Source: Proteiniphilum sp.
GTDB lineage: Bacteria; Bacteroidota; Bacteroidia; Bacteroidales; Dysgonomonadaceae
DNA length: 17,761 bases
Direction of reading: 5' to 3'
Assembly: GCA_031255275.1 (NCBI GenBank)
Contig: JAIRSV010000169.1
Coordinates: 1-17,761, forward strand
Below the pieces are notes generated by a model. The model was not told the origin of the DNA, ran no database searches, and was given only the letters and a program-made list of their open reading frames with translations. Made by a program: the position numbers and the translations under genes. Within the stretch, counting starts at the first letter, position 1, and each line of letters opens with the position of its first letter. Below are positions 7,552 through 14,754 of this stretch, piece by piece.

Positions 7552-8802
7552 TCAGTGATAGGATATTTGACCGTTGATGATTTCGCCGTCGAGCATGGAG
7601 TCTTTGTATCCGAGGAAGTAGAGGATGCCGTCGATCCCTACTGTGGAGAGTGACTGTTCTGCATTCCGGATCACCTTCGGCTTGGCGTGGAAGGCGATGC
7701 CCAGGCCGGCGATGCCCAGCATGGGCAGGTCGTTGGCCCCGTCGCCCACGGCTACGGTCTGCCGGAGGTCAATCTTCTCTACCTGGGCGATGAGTCTGAG
7801 CAGTTCAGCCTTCCGTCTGCCGTCTACGATGTCGCCCAGGTGCTTGCCGGTAAGCCTTCCGTTGTCGATCTCCAGTTCGTTGGCATACATGTAGTCAAAT
7901 CCGTACTTCTCTTTCAGGTAATTGCCGAAGTAGGTGAATCCTCCCGACAGGATGGCTGTCTTGAATCCCACCTTTTGCAGGACTTTCATCAGGCGGCTGA
8001 GGCCTTCGGTGACGGGAAGGTTTTCGGCAATCTCTCTCATCACCGATACGTCCAGCCCCTTCAGCAGACTTACCCGCCGGCGAAAGCTTTCGCTGAAATC
8101 TATTTCGCCGTGCATCGCCTGTTCCGTGATGGCTTTTACCTCGGCGCCGACGCCGGCCCTTTCAGCCAGTTCGTCGATCACCTCCGTCCGGATGAGGGTG
8201 GAGTCCATGTCGAAGCAGATGAGTCTGCGCATACGCCTGAACATGCTCTCTTCCTGAAAGGAGATGTCGAAGTTGAGCGACGAGGAGAGTTTCATAAAAG
8301 CCTGCTGCATCTGTTGCCGGTCGGCAGGCGTGCCCCTTACCGAGAGTTCCACGCAGGAGTGTGCAGCCCGCTGCTCTTCGTCGAGCGGAATGCGGCCGGT
8401 CAGACGTACGATGTTGTCGATGTTGAGGTTTTGCGCCGCGATGATCTTCGATACGGCAGCGATTTGCCTGGCCGTGAGGATCCTCCCCAGGAGGGTGATG
8501 ATATAGCGGTTTTTGCCCTGCTGGCTGACCCAGTGAGAGTATTCTCTGTCGGAGATGGGTGTGAAGCGGATATTCACGTTCATTTCGCAGGCTTTGAACA
8601 GGAGATCTTTCATGATTTCGCCCGAGATGCTGTTTTTTGACCTGAACAGGATTCCCAGCGAGAGATTCCGGTGGATGTCCGACTGTCCGATGTCGAGGAT
8701 GAATGCGCCGTGTCCGGCCAGGATTTCGGTGAGAGCGGCGGTCAGACCCGACTTGTCTTCACCGTTGATGTTGAGTAAAATAATTTCAGAGTTTTCCGTC
8801 AT
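7552..8802 (-). CDS. serB: Phosphoserine phosphatase with N-terminal ACT domains
   Basis: A 416-residue enzyme that hydrolyses O-phosphoserine to serine, the last step of serine synthesis from 3-phosphoglycerate. The N-terminal half has ACT-like folds (about 6-85, beginning IILLNINGEDKSGLTAALTE, and about 99-180), which in SerB proteins bind amino acids and regulate activity. The HAD catalytic core follows: motif I D198-M-D200-S-T202, motif II S286-G287-G, motif III K331, motif IV G353-D354-G-A-N-D358. All catalytic residues are present. It is the second gene of the minus-strand operon, 48 bp after the DUF4922 gene and 12 bp before the antiporter-tail-like gene. Confidence 0.95.
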   Translation of the reverse strand: MTENSEIILLNINGEDKSGLTAALTEILAGHGAFILDIGQSDIHRNLSLGILFRSKNSISGEIMKDLLFKACEMNVNIRFTPISDREYSHWVSQQGKNRYIITLLGRILTARQIAAVSKIIAAQNLNIDNIVRLTGRIPLDEEQRAAHSCVELSVRGTPADRQQMQQAFMKLSSSLNFDISFQEESMFRRMRRLICFDMDSTLIRTEVIDELAERAGVGAEVKAITEQAMHGEIDFSESFRRRVSLLKGLDVSVMREIAENLPVTEGLSRLMKVLQKVGFKTAILSGGFTYFGNYLKEKYGFDYMYANELEIDNGRLTGKHLGDIVDGRRKAELLRLIAQVEKIDLRQTVAVGDGANDLPMLGIAGLGIAFHAKPKVIRNAEQSLSTVGIDGILYFLGYKDSMLDGEIINGQISYH

Positions 8803-8850
8803 AGCGAATATTTTAATGCCGTATCGTTGCGGCCGTCACCCCATTCCGTT

Positions 8851-9696
8851 TCAGATGACCGGCATGGAGACTTGCGAATAGATGTCTTCTATATCCTGTT
8901 TACCGATTTTTTCGAAGTCCTCCTCCCTCACGCAGATCATCAGACCGGCCATATCCAGGGCGCCGGGGCTGATGAGCAGTTGCTTTTCGCCTCTTCCGCG
9001 ATAGTGTCCCGGGCGGTGCGCCCTGCGCGGGAAGATGTGAAGTATGTATCCGGCGCCTTCCTGCGTAAAGGCGATCACGTTCATCATCGGTTCCTCCTCC
9101 TCCGGCTGAAGGTGGCGGAGGTAGCAGTAAATATCTTCGAAGAGGGCAAGCGCGCCGTTTCTGCTTTCGCTTTCGATCCGCAGGCAAGTGCGGAGTTCGT
9201 TGTCGCCCTGCATCAGGAGAGGCTCTTTGAGTCCTGCCTGCAGGTGAAAGTGGTCAGGGGCCGAGGCGCCGCACCGGGGGCCGTTATAGAAGATCAGATA
9301 GTCAGGCAGAAGTTCGGCCAGAGCAAGCATATCATCCGTTTTCCGGCGGATGCGCTGCGGCACGTGTGAGTGGAGGGGGATTGTGAGGTGGTTGCGGAGG
9401 ATAGGATATGGATTGCAGAGGATGGTGTATTTATCCGTGAACCGGATTCCTTTCTGCCGGGCGGGACGGTTTGCTTCGCACAGAAAGCAGGGGCGATTTT
9501 CGATTGCTTCCCGGCTTATCGGAGCGGCGGTGGAGAGTATCCGTGCCGGGTTGAATTGCAGTTTCACGCGGAAACTGTCGCCCCATGCAAAATCCCTTTC
9601 GCGCAAGAGGTCCAGTTGCGAAATGCTGTCATTCAACTGTTCCCAGTCCGTCCGCTGTCCGGCGAACAGCCGGTTTATTTCCGCTTGAAGATCCAT
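8851..9696 (-). CDS. DUF4922 / HIT-superfamily nucleotide phosphorylase-like protein
   Basis: A 281-residue protein. Residues about 140-155 contain D148-H149-F-H151-L-Q153, the HIT/GalT-superfamily histidine motif in its HxHxQ form, as in Ap4A phosphorylase and GDP-galactose phosphorylase. C70-x2-C73 (RPCFLCEANRP) may bind metal. N103-H-L-T-I-P resembles the strand before the active site in these enzymes. The overall pattern matches the DUF4922 family of Bacteroidetes. It probably splits or transfers a nucleotide bond; the substrate is unknown. It heads the four-gene operon and has its own promoter box 24 bp upstream. Confidence 0.75.
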   Translation of the reverse strand: MDLQAEINRLFAGQRTDWEQLNDSISQLDLLRERDFAWGDSFRVKLQFNPARILSTAAPISREAIENRPCFLCEANRPARQKGIRFTDKYTILCNPYPILRNHLTIPLHSHVPQRIRRKTDDMLALAELLPDYLIFYNGPRCGASAPDHFHLQAGLKEPLLMQGDNELRTCLRIESESRNGALALFEDIYCYLRHLQPEEEEPMMNVIAFTQEGAGYILHIFPRRAHRPGHYRGRGEKQLLISPGALDMAGLMICVREEDFEKIGKQDIEDIYSQVSMPVI

Positions 9697-9719
9697 TCAG
9701 TGCCGTTTTTTTATACGGG

Positions 9720-9727
9720 CAAAGATA
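9720..9727 (-). promoter_or_regulatory. Bacteroidetes -7 promoter box for the DUF4922-serB operon
   Basis: Minus-strand TATCTTTG is a perfect TAnnTTTG match, 24 bp upstream of the first gene of the operon, with the A+T-rich spacing expected upstream. No convincing -33 element was found. Confidence 0.6.
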
Positions 9728-9817
9728 CGGATATTTTCTTTATCATGACATCCGGTGTGTACCGGGGCGGGATAGCAGCCAGCGAACAAATTAATGTGAT
9801 GAAGTGACCCGCAAAAA

Positions 9818-9850
9818 CAACCAGCTCGGGGAGCGCCGGAGCTAGTTTTT
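9818..9850 (-). repeat. Half copy of the REP-like element
   Basis: aaccagctcggggagcgccggagctag is the reverse complement of the right half of the REP-like family (gctccccgagctggtt) but lacks the ggggcggg/cccgcccc hairpin. It lies in the 231-bp gap between the DUF4922 and ankyrin genes. Nothing else was recognised in that gap apart from the promoter box. Confidence 0.6.
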
Positions 9851-9927
9851 TCCGCTTCGATGATCAACGTATTCCCAAAAAATTGAGCCGTTTTTGGTAA
9901 TGAGCGGCGAACAGTCAGAGCTACTTC

Positions 9928-11904
9928 CTAACGACAGTATTTGTTTTCACATTCTTTGATAAAATATTCCAGCATTTCTTTGAAAGTATCAAATTCCTCG
10001 GATGAAAACCAGCCGGTACTGACTGTCCACTTTTTCCCGTCGGAAGTCTGGTAAAATTCATACTTGTCGCCGTTTTTCATATACCAAACACCCGGATTGC
10101 TATATCCAAACAGAATATCGGACATTATATTATCATAATGCATGCTTTCCGGAAGTTTATTTTTTTTGTTATCCAAATCGATCTCACAATTGGCACACTG
10201 TTTTGCCTTATATTCATTCTGCACCCCTTTGTATCTCGCGTATTCCTCTGCGACTCTCTTGTTGTTCCTGTTTGCGATTTGAACCGCTTCGCTATGTTCT
10301 TTTGTAAATTCATCGCGCATCTGTATCAACATCTCTTTTGTTTCCGCAAAAACAGGCGCCTCATCTTCCGCCATTATTCTGTCCAGCGCCGCGAGCGCTG
10401 TGCCGACGGATTTTTCATACGGTTCAACAGAATGTACCTCACATATAGTCCAACTGCTACGGTTGAACCACCGTTCAAGAAGGTCAGGAGCATAATTTCT
10501 GTAGACGGTCCAAATCATCTTTGTCGCTTCCTGTGCGCTTTTCATTCCGTATACAACGTGCATCAGGTCTAATGTATAAGCGACCATGCTGATTTTGTTA
10601 TTCGGATCGTTGCCGGTATAGCGGGCTATGAAATTTTCCACCGGACTCCTGTTGACATTGGCTGAATAGTTTTTTGAACGTATCAGGGACAGGATATTTT
10701 TCTGTTCCTTTTCAATAAGGGATGCCTGCCTTTCATAGATATGACCGGCATTGAAGACATTCGGATATTTTTTGGCAAACTCTTGCAGCGTACTTATATT
10801 TTCCTCTGCTTCAATAAGGGATGCCTGCCTTTCATAGATATGACCGACATTGAAGACATTCGGATATTTTTCGGCAAACTCTTGCAGCCTACTTATATTT
10901 TCCTCTGTATAGATCAAGTCTTTCTGGCGGTTGAAAATATCTGAAAGGGTGTTCAGTTTCGAAAATTTTTCGGCAAACTTTTGCAAGTCAAAAATATCGG
11001 TATATTTCATAGCCTGGTCGGCGCAAAGCTGAACCACATACTGATAAAGTTCCGGATATTTTTCAAGAGAGGAGACGTCGTTTTTCAAACTGTGTTCGTC
11101 AAGAACCATTTTGCCTTCGCTAATAATACGTTTTACCAAAGGCAGATTCCTTTCTTCAATAACCTTATAAAGAACATCCGTCCCTTCTCTGTTTTGTTTG
11201 GCAAGATCAATGCCTTTATCGAAAAAATACTGTTGCAGCCATTCATTCTCCGTATCCAGGGCAAATACCATCAGCGAATTGCCTTCGTCGTCATACGTAT
11301 TCACTGAGGCCCCCTTCTCGATTAATGACCGCAAGACCCGATTGGATATATAATTCTTATCAAACCTGCCCAGATGCCGGTGATTTTCTCTCATCAGATA
11401 GGCCAGCGGCGGTAACAGTGACCGGAACCTGTAATTTGCGTCAAAGTCTGCTCTTGATGTAAAGGCAGAGAGCAGTTTTTCGGCCGTTTCACACTCACCG
11501 GTGCTGTGTGCGGCCAGATAATCCAGAATAAGGTAAACAGGCGTTATGCCTTCATACGGCACATTCAAGTCGCATCCGGCGTCAACTATAATTTGACACA
11601 TTTCGGCCGAACATGTCCCTTTGATCACTCTGTCCACGGCGTCGTAAAGCAGCGGCACTTTCACGACAATCTGATTCTTACCCGCTCCCTGCCTGTATAT
11701 CACGGAAGAAGCGTCGTTGACATTCGACGGATTTGACGCAAGATATTCACGCAGCGCCTGTACATCATCACGTTCCAGAACAGTATGCAGCGTTTCGTTA
11801 TATGATGCCGGAGCGGCTTTCTTCAAACTGCTGAAACTCTGTGCTGCCAGTGGGCCGGCAACACAGAGCAGAAGCATGTTTATCACAATAGATTTACAGT
11901 TCAT
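9928..11904 (-). CDS. Secreted ankyrin-repeat protein with internal 33-residue tandem repeats
   Basis: A 658-residue protein. Residues 1-22 are a Sec signal peptide (IVINMLLLCVAGPLAAQ, cleavage after AA or AAQ). About residues 35-275 form degenerate ankyrin repeats (EMCQIIVDAGCDLNVPYEGITP; LIEKGASVNTYDDEGNS; YFFDKGIDLAKQNREGTD). About 300-398 hold three 33-residue helical repeats of the type LQEFAEKYPNVFNxGHIYERQ; the last two differ by only four bases in 99. The C-terminal part (about 410-658) is novel, with a CxxC at C570/C573 and a charged tail. It follows the partner gene by eight bases, so they share an operon. Export suggests a periplasmic or outer-surface role. Base composition is more A+T-rich than the serB side. 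Function not recognised. Confidence 0.82.
   Translation of the reverse strand: MNCKSIVINMLLLCVAGPLAAQSFSSLKKAAPASYNETLHTVLERDDVQALREYLASNPSNVNDASSVIYRQGAGKNQIVVKVPLLYDAVDRVIKGTCSAEMCQIIVDAGCDLNVPYEGITPVYLILDYLAAHSTGECETAEKLLSAFTSRADFDANYRFRSLLPPLAYLMRENHRHLGRFDKNYISNRVLRSLIEKGASVNTYDDEGNSLMVFALDTENEWLQQYFFDKGIDLAKQNREGTDVLYKVIEERNLPLVKRIISEGKMVLDEHSLKNDVSSLEKYPELYQYVVQLCADQAMKYTDIFDLQKFAEKFSKLNTLSDIFNRQKDLIYTEENISRLQEFAEKYPNVFNVGHIYERQASLIEAEENISTLQEFAKKYPNVFNAGHIYERQASLIEKEQKNILSLIRSKNYSANVNRSPVENFIARYTGNDPNNKISMVAYTLDLMHVVYGMKSAQEATKMIWTVYRNYAPDLLERWFNRSSWTICEVHSVEPYEKSVGTALAALDRIMAEDEAPVFAETKEMLIQMRDEFTKEHSEAVQIANRNNKRVAEEYARYKGVQNEYKAKQCANCEIDLDNKKNKLPESMHYDNIMSDILFGYSNPGVWYMKNGDKYEFYQTSDGKKWTVSTGWFSSEEFDTFKEMLEYFIKECENKYCR
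10711..10908 (-). repeat. 99-bp tandem duplication inside the ankyrin gene
   Basis: Copy one is 10711-10809 and copy two 10810-10908, in phase with codons (33 residues each). I count four differences in 99 bases. A third, strongly diverged unit lies at about 10909-11007. Near identity of two copies beside a diverged one suggests a recent duplication or ongoing copy-number change. Confidence 0.9.
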
Positions 11905-11912
11905 CGCTAATA

Positions 11913-12944
11913 TTAATATTGATTTTTCTTATGCTTTTTAAGATACTTTTCTCTGTCTTTCGGATTGTCGGGAGGTGTCCCGTCCTTCCATTTGGGGTCA
12001 ACGGGCACCACCGTGCCGTCTATGTTGATCCATGTCTGTTCGCCGTCTTCCGCCACACCTTCTATGTTACCCGCCAGGCTTACATTTATTGACTTGAACA
12101 ATACATCGAAGCAATCTCTTATCTGATTTTCCCATCGCTGCTGTCCCACTCCCAGCATTCTGCCTTCGTCGTATGCCTTTCGATAACTGTTCTTCATCTC
12201 TCGGTTTATTGTAATAGATTTCGTGCTGTCAACATACTGTATAAGTTCTTCATCGGTAAGCCATGCAGCAACGCCCTGTTCGACTAATTTGTCATACACC
12301 TTGTATTTGGAATCAATATCGGCAAAATAATCATCGGCCCTTGCCATAAAAGCGTCATACCCGTCAAGCCCGGTGTTCATTGCAATAAGTGCTTTCCCGA
12401 TTGAAGTTTTTGTCATAAGTACCGCACTCCCTTCCCCACCATACTCTTGATATGCTTCATCCTTTTCCAGCTGGTCAAACTTGGTCATTAAGCGGTTCCC
12501 GTCTTTTTCAACAAACTGGAAAATACGGTTCTCCAAGTTTTGTACAACAATCATAACGCCGCCATTGTCATGAAATTCAAAGCGGAGATCTCCCAAAATT
12601 CTTACCGGATTAGTAAGGATGCTTATTCCCAACGCCATATTAACGACAGATATTGTTTGACGAATTTCGAACGGGATAATATACTCGCTTGTTGCTTCAT
12701 CAATTTCATCCAGACGGACGTCGTCTATGTCTACCAAATTGTAACGGGCAAGAAACAGCGTGGTTGAGTCAACAAGCGCCTGCTTGCTTAAATCTGTCCT
12801 GATAATAACGGCATACGATTTTCCTTCGCTTCCACCCTTTATGGGAATTAGGTTTTTTGAACCGATTATAGGATTCAACTGGGCTGACACGGATACATGC
12901 GCCGCCAGTGCTAAAAGGACTAAAGCTAAAGTTTTCATTTTCAT
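11913..12944 (-). CDS. Secreted protein of unknown function, partner of the ankyrin gene
   Basis: A 343-residue protein with a signal peptide (MKMKTLALVLLALAAHVSVS, cleavage near SAQ at 20-22). Residues about 40-140 are a mixed alpha/beta region ending ILGDLRFEFHDNGGVMIVVQ, faintly like the DUF4468 family of Bacteroidetes; this is a weak resemblance only. The middle is helical, with a tandem of charged helices (about 180-270), and the C-terminus is basic (KYLKKHKK). It is followed eight bases later by the ankyrin gene. Its ATG overlaps the TGA of a 44-codon ORF in an ATGA junction. No enzyme motif is seen. Confidence 0.78.
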   Translation of the reverse strand: MKMKTLALVLLALAAHVSVSAQLNPIIGSKNLIPIKGGSEGKSYAVIIRTDLSKQALVDSTTLFLARYNLVDIDDVRLDEIDEATSEYIIPFEIRQTISVVNMALGISILTNPVRILGDLRFEFHDNGGVMIVVQNLENRIFQFVEKDGNRLMTKFDQLEKDEAYQEYGGEGSAVLMTKTSIGKALIAMNTGLDGYDAFMARADDYFADIDSKYKVYDKLVEQGVAAWLTDEELIQYVDSTKSITINREMKNSYRKAYDEGRMLGVGQQRWENQIRDCFDVLFKSINVSLAGNIEGVAEDGEQTWINIDGTVVPVDPKWKDGTPPDNPKDREKYLKKHKKNQY

Positions 12945-13075
12945 AAAGCTGTTACATTGTTTAAGTTTTTCCTACTCATAAGGCTTTTCGGACTTGCCCC
13001 GTTTTTTGAATGGTCTCCGGACTCCATTGCGCTGCGATCAACGCGCTGTTCAATACTTTTAGAATACGTTTTCAT
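12941..13075 (-). CDS. 44-codon small ORF overlapping the next gene's start (ATGA)
   Basis: I translated this by hand. It begins ATG at 13075 (MKTYSKSIEQRVDRSAMESG), is 44 codons long and ends TGA at 12943-12941, overlapping the ATG of the secreted-partner gene by four bases. There is no signal peptide or membrane segment; the product would be polar and basic. Its start codon lies inside a 74-bp leader that is shared with the start of the FISUMP gene at 15645, with the same position relative to the ATG. This supports real initiation here and translational coupling to the downstream gene. The alternative is that it is a remnant or non-functional leader ORF. It ends the upstream boundary of the operon. 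Confidence 0.45.
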   Translation of the reverse strand: MKTYSKSIEQRVDRSAMESGDHSKNGASPKSLMSRKNLNNVTAL

Positions 13076-13144
13076 ATACGATATATATTTTGTTTCCCTG
13101 CTCTTATAGCTTCGCAGGGCTTACCTTTTGTTTTTTCACTTCGT
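13071..13144 (-). promoter_or_regulatory. Shared 74-bp leader, copy A (before the 44-codon ORF)
   Basis: It matches 15641-15714 without gaps, 65 of 74 bases by my count. Read on the minus strand it contains an A-rich stretch, a stem ccctgc/gcaggg around a 12-base loop, then aaacaaaatatatatcgtat and the ATG. Here the stem is six base pairs, one more than in copy B. Conservation runs up to the start codon and then stops, as expected of a regulatory leader and not of a gene duplicate. Confidence 0.65.
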
Positions 13145-13190
13145 GTTGTTCGCTAATCATGCGGCATCATATTCATCAAATGAATCATAC

Positions 13191-13209
13191 GAATCACAGT
13201 TCAGACAAT
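13191..13209 (+). repeat. Short dispersed word also found at 360-378
   Basis: gaatcacagttcagacaat here and gaatcatagtgcagacaat at 360-378 differ at two of 19 positions. Both lie between genes and follow an aatcat-rich stretch. Probably part of a dispersed intergenic element. Nothing else was recognised in 13145-13230. Confidence 0.45.
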
Positions 13210-13230
13210 ATGCCAATACGTATCAGTTAC

Positions 13231-13785
13231 CTACTTATTTTTCAAACTGAATTTCCCATTTGCAATTGCCCCGACTTTCAATTGACAATAGAAAGTGCCC
13301 TGTATACGATTGGCGGATAATGAGGTGATGACTACTTCTCCGATTTTCTGCGCCGTAGCAGTCTCCCGCTGTGTTATATCGAATGCTCCGGTTCCGGCCC
13401 CTGCCGAAAACAAAACGCTGACATTTGAATCTTTAGACATTATATCGTATTTTCCGCCTTGCTGTACAGCCTCGTTGACTGTGATTTTTATGGCTTTCAT
13501 TATCAATGAATTGGTGCAAACTATTTCGCATTTGTTATCAGATAAATTAAAGTATGCCGCAGTATTAGGATAATACTGTACCTCAATATTATTGTCGTCA
13601 TATTCGCCTGCCGTCGTATAGGCCAGGTAAAAATCGTAATGCACATTTTCCAGATTATAATCGCAAAGGGCATAATCCGCATATTTCTCGGTCGAGTTGT
13701 CATCGGAAGACGTATTATCATCTTTGCTACACGACAGAAATCCAAACAAAAGGGATATGAGTAAAAAATAATTGACAGTTTTCAT
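13231..13785 (-). CDS. Surface-exposed lipoprotein, function unknown
   Basis: A 184-residue lipoprotein. The signal peptide ends in the lipobox LFGFLSC with C19 as the lipidated residue. It is followed by S-K-D-D and a run of Asp and Ser (SKDDNTSSDDN), which fits the Bacteroidetes lipoprotein export signal for surface display. The mature part is beta-rich. The end (GEVVITSLSANRIQGTFYCQ and NGKFSLKNK) resembles the DUF6252-like family of small Bacteroides lipoproteins, by eye only. It is transcribed toward the small-ORF operon, 155 bp away, and follows the beta-barrel gene beyond a terminator. It has no enzyme motif. Confidence 0.85.
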   Translation of the reverse strand: MKTVNYFLLISLLFGFLSCSKDDNTSSDDNSTEKYADYALCDYNLENVHYDFYLAYTTAGEYDDNNIEVQYYPNTAAYFNLSDNKCEIVCTNSLIMKAIKITVNEAVQQGGKYDIMSKDSNVSVLFSAGAGTGAFDITQRETATAQKIGEVVITSLSANRIQGTFYCQLKVGAIANGKFSLKNK

Positions 13786-13836
13786 TTTATTTTCAAATTT
13801 AATGTACCTGTTTCATTCGGTTGAAAAAATATTCCA

Positions 13837-13870
13837 ACTCAGGCGCAATACATCAGTGTTGCGCCTGAGT
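13837..13870 (-). terminator. Intrinsic terminator after the beta-barrel gene
   Basis: actcaggcgcaa (13837-13848) and ttgcgcctgagt (13859-13870) form a perfect 12-bp stem with a 10-base loop. On the minus strand it lies 14 bp after the beta-barrel stop codon and is followed by tggaatattttttc, a T-tract. It separates this gene from the lipoprotein gene. Confidence 0.85.
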
Positions 13871-13884
13871 ATCTCTTCACAGAA

Positions 13885-14445
13885 TTAGAGTTTGAATGCA
13901 ACACCCAGTTCCAGAGCAGCAATGCCATAACCAACTTCGGCAAAAGCGGCTACCTTATCTGTAAAATAATAGCGTGCGCCGATAAATGTCGAATAGGTAA
14001 AACCGCTACCCAGTGCCAGGGCACCACCGGTCACCTCTCCGATAGCCTTTACGTTTACCATATTGTACCCCAGCATCAATCCGGCATAAGTATCCAGCTT
14101 GTTTAATTGATAATGGAGAAGCCCGCGTGCGCCAAAGATAATGTAACTGTACTTGTATCCATAGCTAAGGTCGCCATATTTTGTAGACCATTCATTGGCA
14201 GTATATGCCAGATAACCGCCCACACCAATGGAGCCTTTGTCATTCAACAAACCACTTACAATTCCATGCTCGTAAGAGGCTGAAATCGGAGGAATGCTCT
14301 GTTTATAACCTGCACCACCGAGGTAACTGCCAAGTCCGACAGCAACATCTACCACATTGTCACCTTTGGTGAACAATTGCTGCGCATAAGCGCCACTCAT
14401 AACCCAACCTGTTAAGAACAGGGATAAAAAGAATTTCTTTAACAT
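13885..14445 (-). CDS. Outer-membrane beta-barrel protein
   Basis: A 186-residue protein when started at 14445 (MLKKFFLSLFLTGWVMSGAY, cleavage at AYA-Q); the frame is open upstream to 14493 but that would put 16 hydrophilic residues before the signal peptide. The mature part alternates hydrophobic and polar residues with many Gly and aromatic positions (GSIGVGGYLAYTA, SYIIFGARGLLHYQL, STFIGARYYF, FAEVGYGIAALELGVAF), typical of an eight-stranded barrel of the porin/OMP_b-brl type. A structural or small-solute role in the outer membrane is expected. It is followed by a strong terminator, so it is probably monocistronic. Confidence 0.85.
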   Translation of the reverse strand: MLKKFFLSLFLTGWVMSGAYAQQLFTKGDNVVDVAVGLGSYLGGAGYKQSIPPISASYEHGIVSGLLNDKGSIGVGGYLAYTANEWSTKYGDLSYGYKYSYIIFGARGLLHYQLNKLDTYAGLMLGYNMVNVKAIGEVTGGALALGSGFTYSTFIGARYYFTDKVAAFAEVGYGIAALELGVAFKL

Positions 14446-14620
14446 ACTGAATATTAATTTATCATTTTGCCTACTTGGACAGGGCATCGGCATTCCCTTT
14501 TACTTTATTGTTTGATTATTTTTTTTGATGACTGTTCGATTTCTATCCTCTACCGTCAAGACAGGGCTGAAATAACAGGATTTATCAATTGAATTATCAC
14601 ATTGTTACATTAATTTTTTC

Positions 14621-14677
14621 GCTCGTCGGGGCGGGTGCTCCCGCCCCTTGCCGCTTGGCGTTCCCCGAGCTGGTTTT
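14621..14677 (+). repeat. REP-like element, copy 5
   Basis: gctcgtcggggcggg-tgct-cccgccccttgcc followed by gcttggcgttccccgagctgg. It and copy 6 share the flanking attttttcgctcg on the left and a cttctcca stretch on the right, so these two are closer relatives of each other than of copies 1 and 3. It lies in the 303-bp gap between the FISUMP gene and the start of the beta-barrel gene. No other feature was recognised there beyond the hairpin at 14738-14754. Confidence 0.8.
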
Positions 14678-14737
14678 CTTCTCCACTTCTTAAAAAACAT
14701 TTTCCATTTTCCACATTCCATTAAAGGCAGGCAGGAG

Positions 14738-14754
14738 GACTGATTACATCAGTC
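14738..14754 (-). terminator. Weak hairpin overlapping the FISUMP stop codon
   Basis: gactgat-tac-atcagtc is a perfect 7-bp stem that includes the TGA stop (14749-14751) of the FISUMP/TonB-C gene. It has no T-tract, so it may stabilise the mRNA end instead of terminating transcription. Confidence 0.3.

Noticed and set aside
7687..8640. 317-codon plus-strand open frame
   Set aside because: Antisense to serB, whose catalytic motifs are all present; no recognisable protein features.
9887..9908. gccg/cggc hairpin after the ankyrin gene as a terminator
   Set aside because: The stem is only four base pairs around a 14-base loop, too weak despite a nearby T-tract on the minus strand.
13794..13801. 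TAAATTTG as a -7 promoter box for the lipoprotein gene
   Set aside because: It matches the consensus but lies only 9 bp before the start codon, leaving almost no leader; in A+T-rich DNA this is likely chance or part of the A-rich translation start.
14446..14493. Longer start for the beta-barrel protein
   Set aside because: It would place a 16-residue hydrophilic segment before a standard signal peptide.
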